Shown here in pieces: positions 17,494 through 27,170 of a stretch of DNA of 64,000 nucleotides. The translations under genes and the position numbers were made by a program. The DNA comes from JBCCQH01 sp039024435. GTDB lineage: Bacteria > Bacteroidota > Bacteroidia > J057 > JADKCL01. The first letter of the stretch is position 1; each line of letters begins with the position of its first letter. The notes below the pieces were generated by a model that was given only the letters and a program-made list of their open reading frames with translations, was not told the DNA's origin and made no database searches. The DNA lies in assembly GCA_039024435.1 (NCBI GenBank), contig JBCCQH010000012.1, positions 27,086-91,085 on the forward strand. The letters are read 5' to 3'.

Positions 17494-19188
17494 ATGGCAG
17501 GTGGAAAACTTAGTCCTCGCCAAAAAATGATCAACATGATGTATCTCGTGCTTACGGCGCTGCTGGCGCTCAACGTAAGTGCGGAGATCTTGGATGCTTT
17601 CAACAGCCTCCGTGAATCATTGAAGCAATCGGCGGACTCATTTGCAGATAAAAACCTAGAAACCAAAGGTCAAATCCTGGATAAGGTTCGGGAAGAGATG
17701 GAATCTGGGAATAATAAGAACGAAAACCTGATCGCCCTGACGAGACAAGTGGAAGGCGAAGTGGGTGAGGTCATCAAGTACATCGATAAGATTACGGCCG
17801 ACCTGACCGATATGGCGGACTTCAACGAAGAAACCGGTGAACCCGACAACGCCAAGGAAACGGAGAAGAACTTTCAGTACTGGATGGGAATCGCCGGTGA
17901 AAACGAAAACGAAGGTCGGGGCAAAGGTGAAGCAATTAAGTTGAGATCAACCCTCAATGGTTTTGTCAAGTACGCGAATGATTTCATCGCCGAAAACGAC
18001 ACCAGCGGCACGTCGACGATTTCGTTCGAAAAGCTGGCCAAAGATCCGGGTGAAGATAAGAAGCCGGGCGATCCCAAGGGAGAGCACGATGGCGAAACCT
18101 GGGAATACTACACTTTCCATTCGAAGCCAGTCATCGCGGATCTGGCAATGATGCAGAAATTTAAGCTCGACGTTCAAGAAATTCATTCGGAACTGCTCAA
18201 CTTCATCAAAGCCAAACTCGGTGCAGTGAAGTTCAAGATTGACTCACTGATCCTGGTGGATGCTCCCACCTCGCGGGTGGTGGCCGCCGGTATGAAGTTT
18301 GAGACGAAGCTTTTCGTAGCGGCAACATCGAAAGAAGCCATCCCGGAATTTTCCGGAACGGGTTCGGTACAGACGACAGATGGCGGTTACGCGGCCATCA
18401 TGTCGATGACCGCTCCGGGTGGTTTCGGCAAAGGTAAAAATGAACGTGAATCAAGCTACTCCGCTAAGGCCGTGATCAACGACGCCGCGGGCGGTAAGCA
18501 AGAGCTTACGATGTCGGGAACTTACACCATCCGCAAGCCGGAAGTGGTGATTACCTCGGCCTCGGTGCAAAACCTGTACTACAAGTGTGGCAACACCATC
18601 AACGTAGACGTACCGGCACTCGGCGAGTTCTACAATCCCAAATTTACCGCCAGCCAAGCGAAGGTTCTTCCGAGCAAAAGCGACAAGCGGAAAGTAACGA
18701 TTGTTCCCTCCGGTAAGAAGTGTGTGTTGGGCGTTTCCTCGCTCACCAACGGTCAAAATATCAAGATTGACGACGTGACCTACAAAGTGATCAAGCCGCC
18801 GAAGCCTTCGATCCAATTGCTCGTCAACAACAAAGAATACAATGGTGCGGCGGCGATCCCCAAAAAGAGCCGTTGCGTGGTCCGCCTCAAGGCAGATACG
18901 GACTTCCGCGCAGCCCTTCCCAAGGACGCTCGCTATATGGTTTCCAACATTGCACTGTTGTCTCAGCGTTCGCTGGGGGCACCGACGCGGGTCGGTTCTT
19001 ACGGCGGAAGCGGCAAGGATGCTCTCAAAGGCATTCCGATTAATCTCGGCAATAAGTTGAAGTCCGATCCTCCCGGTACGAAGATTTACTTCAAGATCGA
19101 CAAGATCTACCGGATCAACTTCCAGAACCAAAAGATTCCAGAAAAATTCGGGGATAGGGACCTGTATATCGGCGCAGTTATCAAGTAA
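17494..19188 (+). CDS. gldM: T9SS motor protein GldM/PorM
   Basis: A 564-residue protein with a single N-terminal transmembrane helix (MINMMYLVLTALLALNVSAEIL). A long periplasmic part corresponds to the four stacked domains of GldM. It starts with an invariant-looking SPRQKMINMMYLVLTALLALN. GldM passes the GldL motor movement across the periplasm to the GldK/GldN ring. It follows gldL by 54 nt of A-rich sequence and precedes gldN by 17 nt, so all are probably one operon. Confidence 0.95.
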   Translation: MAGGKLSPRQKMINMMYLVLTALLALNVSAEILDAFNSLRESLKQSADSFADKNLETKGQILDKVREEMESGNNKNENLIALTRQVEGEVGEVIKYIDKITADLTDMADFNEETGEPDNAKETEKNFQYWMGIAGENENEGRGKGEAIKLRSTLNGFVKYANDFIAENDTSGTSTISFEKLAKDPGEDKKPGDPKGEHDGETWEYYTFHSKPVIADLAMMQKFKLDVQEIHSELLNFIKAKLGAVKFKIDSLILVDAPTSRVVAAGMKFETKLFVAATSKEAIPEFSGTGSVQTTDGGYAAIMSMTAPGGFGKGKNERESSYSAKAVINDAAGGKQELTMSGTYTIRKPEVVITSASVQNLYYKCGNTINVDVPALGEFYNPKFTASQAKVLPSKSDKRKVTIVPSGKKCVLGVSSLTNGQNIKIDDVTYKVIKPPKPSIQLLVNNKEYNGAAAIPKKSRCVVRLKADTDFRAALPKDARYMVSNIALLSQRSLGAPTRVGSYGGSGKDALKGIPINLGNKLKSDPPGTKIYFKIDKIYRINFQNQKIPEKFGDRDLYIGAVIK

Positions 19189-19205
19189 AAATTAGCACAC
19201 CTATC

Positions 19206-20096
19206 ATGAAGAGAGTAGCTTTTATCGCGTTATTGACGATCTTAGGTGGGATGATGTCGGAGGTCGTAGCCCAAATTCCGGGCGCACGGATTCCTCCTCG
19301 GGTAGATGATCACTTTTGGAGAAGAAAAGTGGTCAATCGCCTCGACCTTACCGAAAAGATCAACGAACCGCTGACCTACGCTGAAAACCCGGGTCTCTAT
19401 GGCAATCCGGCTTTTGGTGAGACGCAAGGCGTGATTGTTGCGTTGGTAAACGGGCTGAAGTCCGGTAAATACCTCGCCTATCACCCCGACTCGCTCAACA
19501 AGTCTTTGACCTACGAAGACGTCGTAAAGATTGCCCAGCAAATTGAAGGCAATGACGCCGGCGGGGATGATTGGGACGATGGTGGAGACGGATTCGACGA
19601 CTTCGACGCCGGCGATGATTTTGGCAGTGACGACTTCGGCGATGATTTTGGTGACGACTTTGGCGATGGCTTCGAAGGGGATTCCGATCCTTTCGCGGCT
19701 GGTGCTGACGCCGCCGCAGCCGATGGAGACTTTGCCATCGCTCCGTACGAAACTGTCCTGGAGTTCATTGAAGATCGAATCTTTGACAAGAACCGGTCGG
19801 ACATGGTGTACGACATTCAGTACCTCCGCTTGGTATGGGTCGATCCGGGAGAAACGCTTCCGGACAAAAACTTCATTTGCTTCCGCTACGCGGATGTATT
19901 GGAGACACTGGAAGATACTCAGTGGAAAAACAAGTACAACGATGCGGAGTACCGCAACATGCGCGAAATCTTCGAACTGCGCCTCTTCAGCAGCTACATC
20001 ATCAACGTCTCCGGACGCGGTGTACGTACGCTGGAAGAATCAGATTTCCGCCGCAATCAGTTGGTTGAATTTGAACACCACCTCTGGAGCTACTAA
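19206..20096 (+). CDS. gldN: T9SS ring protein GldN/PorN with acidic insert
   Basis: A 296-residue periplasmic protein with a signal peptide (MKRVAFIALLTILGGMMSEVVAQ). Family landmarks are DDHFWRRKVVNRLDLTEKINEPL, YDIQYLRLVWVDPGE and the C-terminal NQLVEFEHHLWSY. Unusually, residues about 115-175 (19549-19735) form a low-complexity Asp/Gly/Phe insert made of DDFG-like units. GldN binds GldK in the T9SS ring. It is the last gene of the cluster; a clear terminator follows at 20126-20153. Confidence 0.93.
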   Translation: MKRVAFIALLTILGGMMSEVVAQIPGARIPPRVDDHFWRRKVVNRLDLTEKINEPLTYAENPGLYGNPAFGETQGVIVALVNGLKSGKYLAYHPDSLNKSLTYEDVVKIAQQIEGNDAGGDDWDDGGDGFDDFDAGDDFGSDDFGDDFGDDFGDGFEGDSDPFAAGADAAAADGDFAIAPYETVLEFIEDRIFDKNRSDMVYDIQYLRLVWVDPGETLPDKNFICFRYADVLETLEDTQWKNKYNDAEYRNMREIFELRLFSSYIINVSGRGVRTLEESDFRRNQLVEFEHHLWSY

Positions 20097-20125
20097 TTCG
20101 CAAGACTTTTTGAAATTAGCTATAC

Positions 20126-20153
20126 AACGGGAAGGGGAACCTTCCCGTTTTTT
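20126..20153 (+). terminator. Intrinsic terminator after gldN
   Basis: AACGGGAAGG / CCTTCCCGTT stem with a GGAA loop, followed by TTTTTT. It closes the porP-gldKLMN cluster. Confidence 0.85.
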
Positions 20154-20322
20154 ACTTTTAACGGCCTGATTTCCGATGTCTTGTGACCACAATGCCGCAG
20201 TCGGCAACTTGGTATCACCCATCGGGAAATGAACTTCTACGGAATCGATATCGGACTCCTTTAAGCTATCCTATCCGAACGGGCAACGCCAAGCTGACCA
20301 TCGATAATCGCAAATCGAGCAA

Positions 20323-22152
20323 TCAGATATCGCCGGCTGCAATGGCGTCGCGGACGATTTTTGCGCGGTTGTTCCCAACGATCCGGGCGAGTTCCTCTTC
20401 GCTGGCGGCCTTGATTTTTTTGATCGAGCGGAAATGACTGAGCAGCTTTTTGGCCGAACCCTTGCCGATACCTTCCAGTTCGGTCAGTGAGGTTTGAAAG
20501 GTGCTCTTGCTGCGCAGGTTGCGGTGAAAGGTAATCGCAAAGCGGTGGGCTTCGTTGCGCAACTGCTGAATGAGCTTCAAGGAGGTGCTGCGTTTGTCCA
20601 GGTGCAGCGGCACCGGATCGTTCACGTGGTAGATTTCCTCCAACTTCTTCGCAATGCCAATGATCGGAAGCTTGCCCACCAACTTCAGTTCTTCCAGTGC
20701 CTTGACCGCCGAGCTGAGCTGGCCCTTGCCACCGTCCACAATGACGAGATCGGGCAGCGGTTGTTTCTCATCCAGGAGGCGCCGATAACGGCGATTTACA
20801 ATCTCCTCCATCGAAGCAAAGTCATTGGCGCCGACCACAGTTTTGATCTTGAAGTGGCGGTAGTCCTTCTTCGCGGGCTTGCCCCCCTTGAATACGACCA
20901 TGGAGGCCACGGGATGCTGGCCTTGGATATTGCTGTTGTCAAAGCACTCAATGTGCCGGGGCAGAGTCGGCAAACCCAGGTCTTTCTGCAATTGTTCCAG
21001 GATCGGTTCTTGAGGATTGCGCTTGCGGAGATTCTGCTTCCAGACTTTTTCTTCGAGTAGCACCCGGCAATTTTTCAGCGACAGGTCCACCAGCTTTTTT
21101 TTGTCCCCGCGCTGCGGCACCCGAACTTGCCATTCCTCCTGGGCCACCCCATCAATCTCGGGCTGCCATTGCAGGTGCGAAAGGATCTCCTTGCCAAAAT
21201 CGTCCGATTCTTCCACCAGCTTGGCAAATACTGAGTTCAACAGCTCCTCATCGGTTTCCTCATTGCGCATGCGGACTTCAAAGCTGCGGGTAGAAATAAT
21301 GGAGCCATTGACCACCTTGAAATGGTTGATGATAGCGAGGTCATTTAGCCGATCCGTGGTGAGCACTTCCACGTCGGTAATCGTCTCTGAGACGATGGTA
21401 TTGCGGCGGCGGTAGACCTGAATCTGTTCGATGCGTTGCCGAATAATTTCTGCCTCCTCGAATTTATATTCTGCCGCGGCATCCAGCATTTCCTGGTGCA
21501 GTTGCTTGAGTAGGTCGCGCATATTGCCTTTGAGAATTTTGCGAATGGACTCGATGTTCGCGGCGTATTCGGGTTCGGGGTAACGGTCCTCGCAGGGACC
21601 AAAACAGTTTTGGATTTGGTATTCCAGGCAGACTTTGAACTTCTCCGCAGCAATGTTCTCCGTACTCAAGTTGTAATTGCAGGTCCGGAACTTGTAATTC
21701 TGCCGAATGAGGTCCAGAAAAGCATTCATCGTTTTCACCGAAGTGAAGGGCCCGAAGTACTCCGAGCCATCGGGAATGCGATTGCGGGTCGGAAATACCC
21801 GGGGGAACCGCTCGTTTTTGATGCAGATGTAAGGGTAGGTCTTGCCGTCCTTGAGGTTGATGTTGTACTTAGGCTGGTGCTCCTTGATCAAGGCATTTTC
21901 CAAGGTCAGGGCTTCCACCTCGCTGTTGGTGATGGTCAGGCGAATATCGGCGATCTTGCCGACCATGGTCGCGATCCGATAACTGTGACCTCGTCCGGCC
22001 ATGAAGTAACTCTTGACCCGCTTTTTGAGGTTTTTCGCCTTCCCGATGTAGAGGACCTTCCCGTTCTTATCGTAGTACTGGTACACCCCAGGATCGGCGG
22101 GCAGTTGGGCGAGTTGTTGCTGTACGTGCTCGGAATGCGTATCAGAACTCAT
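20323..22152 (-). CDS. uvrC: Excinuclease ABC subunit C
   Basis: A 609-residue nucleotide-excision repair nuclease. ATG 22152 is preferred to a TTG two codons upstream. Order: GIY-YIG endonuclease domain (GVYQYYDKNGKVLYIGKAKN, near residue 22), UVR domain that binds UvrB (AAEYKFEEAEIIRQRIEQIQ, near 215-245), RNase H-like nuclease domain (FDNSNIQGQHPVASMVVF and DLVIVDGGKGQLSSA), and a helix-hairpin-helix DNA-binding end (ELEGIGKGSAKKLLSHF). It overlaps the end of the PBP1A gene by 11 nt and is the last gene of a three-gene operon. Confidence 0.96.
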   Translation of the reverse strand: MSSDTHSEHVQQQLAQLPADPGVYQYYDKNGKVLYIGKAKNLKKRVKSYFMAGRGHSYRIATMVGKIADIRLTITNSEVEALTLENALIKEHQPKYNINLKDGKTYPYICIKNERFPRVFPTRNRIPDGSEYFGPFTSVKTMNAFLDLIRQNYKFRTCNYNLSTENIAAEKFKVCLEYQIQNCFGPCEDRYPEPEYAANIESIRKILKGNMRDLLKQLHQEMLDAAAEYKFEEAEIIRQRIEQIQVYRRRNTIVSETITDVEVLTTDRLNDLAIINHFKVVNGSIISTRSFEVRMRNEETDEELLNSVFAKLVEESDDFGKEILSHLQWQPEIDGVAQEEWQVRVPQRGDKKKLVDLSLKNCRVLLEEKVWKQNLRKRNPQEPILEQLQKDLGLPTLPRHIECFDNSNIQGQHPVASMVVFKGGKPAKKDYRHFKIKTVVGANDFASMEEIVNRRYRRLLDEKQPLPDLVIVDGGKGQLSSAVKALEELKLVGKLPIIGIAKKLEEIYHVNDPVPLHLDKRSTSLKLIQQLRNEAHRFAITFHRNLRSKSTFQTSLTELEGIGKGSAKKLLSHFRSIKKIKAASEEELARIVGNNRAKIVRDAIAAGDI

Positions 22153-24436
22153 CGTCAACGTTCATGATGGACTCAAACTCCGGCGTGAGGCTGTCCGACC
22201 ATACCGTCTTGCGCTTATAGTCAAACTTTTCGCAATCCAGTTCGACCTCGAAGCTTTGCGGCTTTTGGAAGGGATCTTTGGGCATGGCAATCGTTGAATC
22301 GGCGTAGACCTTCTGCATGTACTTGCCGAAAATCGGCAGAGCCAGGCTGGCCCCTTGCCCGTATTGCAGCGAACGAAAGCGCATGGTGCGGTCCGAACAG
22401 CCCACCCAGGTACCCGACACCAGGTAAGGCGTTACACCCATGAACCAGCCGTCTGAGTGGTTCTGGGTGGTGCCTGTTTTGCCCCCGATTTCATTGTTCA
22501 GCTTGAACCGGTAAATGAGCCGTCCGCCGGTGCCCCCCGGCTCCCGGACCACCCCTTTGAGCATGTCCAGCATCATGTAAGCGGTTTCTTCCGTGATCGC
22601 CTCCCGGCCTTCAGATTCGAATTCCTGCAAGATATTTCCGTTGCGGTCCTCGATTTTGGTGACGAAGACCGGCGGCAAATGGATGCCCCGATTCGCAAAG
22701 GTGCAGTAAGCCCCGGTCAATTCGTAGACACTCAGGTCAGTCGTGCCCAGGGCCAGCGACGGGACACACTCCAGATCCGTTTCGATGCCCATTTTCCGGG
22801 CCCATTCGCAGACCAAATTCGGACCCACCCGTTTCATGACCCGGGCGGTGATCATATTCGTCGAAGTCGCGAGACCACGCCGCAGGGTCATGAATCCGCC
22901 GATTTTGCCGTCCGCGTTCTTAGGTGACCAGATCATTTTGCCCTTCTCATTGTAGAAAAAAACCGGCTGATTCAACTCCAGCTCACAAGGGGAAGAGCCG
23001 TTGTCGAAGGCTGCGGTGTAGACGAAGGGCTTGAAGGTCGATCCCACTTGCCGCTTGCCCTGGAAGACGTGGTCGTACTTGAAGTACTTGTGGTTGATGC
23101 CACCGACCCAGGCCTTGACATGACCGTTGGAAGGATCGATGGACACGAAGCCCGTTTCCAGAAAGCGCGCGTAGTACTTCAAAGAATCCCAGGGAGTCAG
23201 CGTAGTATCCTTGACTTCACCCGCCCAATTGAACAGGTCCATTTGCGTGGGAGTATTGAACTCCGCGAGGATTTGCTTTTCGGTGAAGCCGTCATTTTTC
23301 CCGCGGATGTAGCGGTAAGACTTGCGCATCGCCCGCACGAGGAAAGTGCTGTCCGTGCGCCAGGGTTCCCGTCCGTCGATGTGTTTGTCAAAAATGGGCT
23401 GCAATTCGCTCAGGTGCTCCCGCATGGACTGCTCGGCGTAGTGCTGCATCCGCGAGTCAATCGTCGTGTAGACCTTGAGGCCATCCCGGTAAAGATCGTG
23501 GCCGGTCTTCTTGCACCATTCCTTCAGCCATTGGCGGAGGTGCTCGGTGAAGTAAGGCGCCAGCCCCAAATCCCGGTAATCACTTTTCGCTTCCAATCCG
23601 AGGGGGAGCGCCTTGAGGCTGTCCACCGGCAGATCGTCCAGGAAGCCATATTGATCCATCTGGGTCAGAATCGTATTGCGGCGGTTCATGGCCGCCTCCG
23701 GCTTGCTGCGCGGATTGTACTGGTAAGTGCCTTTGAGTAGGCCCACCAGCAGCGCGGCTTCCTGGACATCCAGGTCGGCGGCACTCTTCTGGAAGTACTC
23801 CATGGAGCCGTTCTGGATGCCGTAGGTATTGCCCACAAAAGAGACCGTGTTCAGGTAGGCGGCCACGATTTCATCTTTGGTGTAGCTGCGCTCAAGCAAG
23901 ACCGCCACGACCATTTCCTTGAGCTTCCGGATGATGGTCCGCTCCCGCCCGATCTGATCGTACAAGTTCCTCGCCAACTGCATGGTGACCGTACTGCCCC
24001 CCCGGGCCTTTTTACCCCGGGCCATGTCTTTGACGATTGCAAAAAGCGCCTTGGGGTCGATGCCGGAATGTTGGTAAAAGCGGATGTCCTCCGCCGCGAT
24101 CAGGGCGTTGAGGACATGGGGGGAAATCTCATTGAGCTTAACACTGATGCGGTGCTCTTCGCTGAACAAGTTGCGGATAAGTTTGCCGTCTGAGGTGTAA
24201 ATCTGCGTGCTGAGATCGGTTTGGGGGTTTTCGATGACGTCCATCGGGGGGAGCGTCGTCGAGACATTCCAGATAAATAGGCCCACTACCGCAACGATGG
24301 CGAGGAAGAAACCCAAAAAGACCAACCGCATAACCAGAAATATGCGGGGCTTCTTGTAATGCTTGGGATCCTGGATGAAGACAGCGTCTACTTTCCGAGC
24401 GGGTGAATTCAAATCAGCACGATTATTTTCCTTCAA
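22142..24436 (-). CDS. Class A penicillin-binding protein (PBP1A-type)
   Basis: A 764-residue bifunctional cell-wall synthase. One transmembrane helix (near residues 33-57) is followed by a GT51 glycosyltransferase domain (AAEDIRFYQHSGIDP and GGSTVTMQLARNLY). The transpeptidase domain has the active-site STFK in GSTFKPFVYTAAFDNG (Ser near 470), an STN motif (ATSTNMITARVM) and KTG in GGKTGTTQNHSDGWFMG (near 655). The only in-frame start is TTG at 24436, inside the 14-nt overlap with sprE; translation is probably coupled. The order sprE, PBP1A, uvrC suggests a single transcript. Confidence 0.94.
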   Translation of the reverse strand: MKENNRADLNSPARKVDAVFIQDPKHYKKPRIFLVMRLVFLGFFLAIVAVVGLFIWNVSTTLPPMDVIENPQTDLSTQIYTSDGKLIRNLFSEEHRISVKLNEISPHVLNALIAAEDIRFYQHSGIDPKALFAIVKDMARGKKARGGSTVTMQLARNLYDQIGRERTIIRKLKEMVVAVLLERSYTKDEIVAAYLNTVSFVGNTYGIQNGSMEYFQKSAADLDVQEAALLVGLLKGTYQYNPRSKPEAAMNRRNTILTQMDQYGFLDDLPVDSLKALPLGLEAKSDYRDLGLAPYFTEHLRQWLKEWCKKTGHDLYRDGLKVYTTIDSRMQHYAEQSMREHLSELQPIFDKHIDGREPWRTDSTFLVRAMRKSYRYIRGKNDGFTEKQILAEFNTPTQMDLFNWAGEVKDTTLTPWDSLKYYARFLETGFVSIDPSNGHVKAWVGGINHKYFKYDHVFQGKRQVGSTFKPFVYTAAFDNGSSPCELELNQPVFFYNEKGKMIWSPKNADGKIGGFMTLRRGLATSTNMITARVMKRVGPNLVCEWARKMGIETDLECVPSLALGTTDLSVYELTGAYCTFANRGIHLPPVFVTKIEDRNGNILQEFESEGREAITEETAYMMLDMLKGVVREPGGTGGRLIYRFKLNNEIGGKTGTTQNHSDGWFMGVTPYLVSGTWVGCSDRTMRFRSLQYGQGASLALPIFGKYMQKVYADSTIAMPKDPFQKPQSFEVELDCEKFDYKRKTVWSDSLTPEFESIMNVDDEF

Positions 24437-27071
24437 GTGCTTTCAGCACAACATTTTCGTAATATACGAAGTAATCTTCGAAACGCTTCTTTCCGTAAGC
24501 CGTGCGGAAGTTACTCGGACTGATGAATACCATCTTTTCGTTGACCCCGCCCAAAAGATCCCCGATGCCCGGTTCTTTCATCGCCATTTTAATGTAGTTC
24601 ATGGCTTCCCGTTCATCGTTGAACTGGCTGATGTAGGGCATGTGGTACTTGTTTTGATAGAGGAAAATGCTCGCATTCAGGCGGCGTTCTGAATAGTTGT
24701 CCTTGTGGAACTGCCCGAGCTTCTGTTGCAGGATGTTGGCTTTGACCTTGGTGCGGTCCACGAGCATCACGATGTAGACCTTTTCGTGGGGTTTGCGCTC
24801 AGTGGTGAAGCCGGCGTAGCGCGGATCGTTTTCCGAATCTGGCTTTTCCTGAGCGCTGGTATTCGTCAGCCCAGGATTAGAAGGGCCGCCTTCCGGAACC
24901 CCAGTCGCAAACGCCAGCGTGCGGTTGACCTCCGGAATCAGTTCCGATTCAGGATAGTTCTGCTTGATGTACTTGTAGACCGAGATCAAACTGTCCTTTT
25001 TCCCGAGGTAGGCGTAGGACTTCCCACGGATCATGTAGGCCCGGGGCAAATCTTTTGCCGTGGGGAAACGGCTGGTAATGAAACCACTGAAATCAATGCA
25101 GGTCGCATAGTCCTCCGTTTTGAAGGTCGCGTAGAGCGCATTGTACGCAGAAAGGAAATCCTCGTACTCCGCGTCGGTTTCCACCTCGACCGCTTCGCCC
25201 TTGCACAACTTGCAATAGCGGCTGTTCGGGTAGCGGCCGCAAATTTCGATTTTGTATTGATCGGCTTTGCTGGGATTGTCCTCTTCATTGTAGAGCTTGA
25301 ACAGGGCGTAGCGGCCTTTGAGTGCATACTCCGAGTCGGGATACCGGGAAATGAGCCGGTTGTACACCGCAATCGCGGAATCGGGGATGCTCAATTTGTT
25401 TTGGTAGACCTGACCCAAACCGTAGAGGGCTTCTTCCACCATTTTGTTCGCGTCGAGGCGGGCTTCCGGCGTGCGCGGCACATTCTTGATCATCTGCGCC
25501 TTCTCCTTGGAGCCGTACTTCTCGATGTCCTCGTCCGAAACTTCGACCACCTCCTCGACTTGGTCGTTGCTGGCGAGCTGAATTTGCTTGTTCTTGCGCC
25601 GCCAGTTGTCTTCGTTGCGCCGACTTCCCCAGATCTGCTGGAATTCCACCTTGCCATTGGTGACCATGTCGGGCGCATCGAAATAGAAATCCTGTTTTCG
25701 GCTGTTGCGATTTTCGCCAAACTGCTGGAACAGATTCGGGTCGTTTAGGCTGTTCAACTCTTCCAGTTCCCGGGCCTGGGCCTCTTCTTCGCGCCGTTTT
25801 TGCTCAACAAGATAATCGTCCACGTACTCCTCAAGTTTGGCGTCGCTCAGTCGCGAGAGCGCGAGGAGACTGTCTTGCAGTTGAATCGTATTCGTGTACG
25901 TGATGTATTCTTTCAGTGTCGCACTGATGGTGGAAATCTCCCGGTACTCCGGCGCATCCTTGTTGATCGAGGTGGAGGCACTGTCGAAATACGCCTGAGC
26001 GTTCGTGAAGTCCTGAAGATCGTAGAAATAGATCTGCCCGATTTTGTAGTAGGAGAGTGCCTTTTGCCGCTGGTTGTTGGTATTGGCGGAAATGGAGTTG
26101 CGCAAATTTTCAATCGCCCCGTTCAGATCGTTAATCTTGATGTCCAGCATGGCGATTTCGTAAAAGACGCGGTCTTTGTAGTCCACGTTTTTCTCGTCGC
26201 GGAGCATTTTCTTGAGCAGCCGGCGCAACTTTTTTGTTTGGTCGGTGCCCTCTTGTTCCTCGATGAACAACTTTGCGATGTTGAGTCGCGCATTGAAGAT
26301 CAGTTCGTAATCGGTGTTGAGCTTGGTGACCTTTTTGAAGTTTTCGTAGGCCTGGGCAAAGTTGCCTTTGTCGGCGTAGATCTGGCCGAGCAGGTAGTGG
26401 GCGCGGGCGCGGTTGTTGGCGCCTTTGATGTTGGCCTTGTTCTTGTTGATGGTCCGGAGTACCTCGTCGTAGTCTTCCTCCTCAAGGTAGACCTGCGCTT
26501 GGATGAGGGCAAGTTGGCCTTGCTGGCGCTTGTTCAATTTCGCGCCGGGAATTTCCTCCTGCAGGAGCTTGACCGCCATGACATTGTTCCCGTCCATGAA
26601 GTAGGTTTTGACCATCCAGAGATAGACATCGGGCTTCAACTTGGTGTCGGGAAACGTCTTCAGGACGTACTCAAAATTCTTGAGTGCGAGGATGTAGTTG
26701 CGCTTGTAAAACCAACTCCGCCCAATCAGAAAGCGCAAGTCGTCGAAGTACTTGTTTTCCGGTTGGTTGTGCTTCTGCAGCGCAATTTCGCACTTTTCGA
26801 TGGCCGATTCGAAATTGCTCGCAAAGCTGTTGGCGTCGTTTTCGGTGCCGGCCCACCAGACGGGGATGTAGCCTTCGGGGGGCACGCGGTAAGCGCCATT
26901 GATTTGCTTGACTCCTTCCCGCCAAATGATCTCCGCATTGTAGAGATAATTGAAGATCGTCGTCGTGCGGTGGAAGGTTTTTGAAACGACGTTTTTTCTC
27001 TTCACCCCGCAGGAAGAAATCCACAACAGGGTCAAAAGCATTGTTAGAAAATATGTAACTTTGGCTTTCAA
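24423..27071 (-). CDS. sprE: T9SS-associated TPR lipoprotein SprE/PorW
   Basis: An 882-residue lipoprotein (lipobox WISSC, Cys 21). The start codon is TTG at 27071; a stop lies four codons upstream and the next ATG would truncate the signal peptide. The mature start VSKTFHRTTTIFNYLYNAEIIWREG is typical of SprE/PorW. Many TPR-like helical repeats follow, for example YLLGQIYADKGNFAQAYENFKKV and ALYGLGQVYQNKLSIPDSAIAVYNRL. SprE/PorW is an outer-membrane lipoprotein needed for type IX secretion; it has been linked to contact between the PorLM motor and the outer-membrane components. Its separation from gldKLMN is usual. Confidence 0.85.
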   Translation of the reverse strand: MKAKVTYFLTMLLTLLWISSCGVKRKNVVSKTFHRTTTIFNYLYNAEIIWREGVKQINGAYRVPPEGYIPVWWAGTENDANSFASNFESAIEKCEIALQKHNQPENKYFDDLRFLIGRSWFYKRNYILALKNFEYVLKTFPDTKLKPDVYLWMVKTYFMDGNNVMAVKLLQEEIPGAKLNKRQQGQLALIQAQVYLEEEDYDEVLRTINKNKANIKGANNRARAHYLLGQIYADKGNFAQAYENFKKVTKLNTDYELIFNARLNIAKLFIEEQEGTDQTKKLRRLLKKMLRDEKNVDYKDRVFYEIAMLDIKINDLNGAIENLRNSISANTNNQRQKALSYYKIGQIYFYDLQDFTNAQAYFDSASTSINKDAPEYREISTISATLKEYITYTNTIQLQDSLLALSRLSDAKLEEYVDDYLVEQKRREEEAQARELEELNSLNDPNLFQQFGENRNSRKQDFYFDAPDMVTNGKVEFQQIWGSRRNEDNWRRKNKQIQLASNDQVEEVVEVSDEDIEKYGSKEKAQMIKNVPRTPEARLDANKMVEEALYGLGQVYQNKLSIPDSAIAVYNRLISRYPDSEYALKGRYALFKLYNEEDNPSKADQYKIEICGRYPNSRYCKLCKGEAVEVETDAEYEDFLSAYNALYATFKTEDYATCIDFSGFITSRFPTAKDLPRAYMIRGKSYAYLGKKDSLISVYKYIKQNYPESELIPEVNRTLAFATGVPEGGPSNPGLTNTSAQEKPDSENDPRYAGFTTERKPHEKVYIVMLVDRTKVKANILQQKLGQFHKDNYSERRLNASIFLYQNKYHMPYISQFNDEREAMNYIKMAMKEPGIGDLLGGVNEKMVFISPSNFRTAYGKKRFEDYFVYYENVVLKALEGK

Positions 27072-27170
27072 GTTCCAGGATTAAAGAAGACATTTAAACT
27101 ACGTTTGCCGCCCGGTACGGACAAGGCAAAAAAATAGTACCAGGGGTGCAATATACTGAAAAGCTCGGTG

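Noticed and set aside
25800..26984. 394-codon open frame antisense to sprE
   Set aside because: Val/Leu-rich shadow of TPR helices; no family match.
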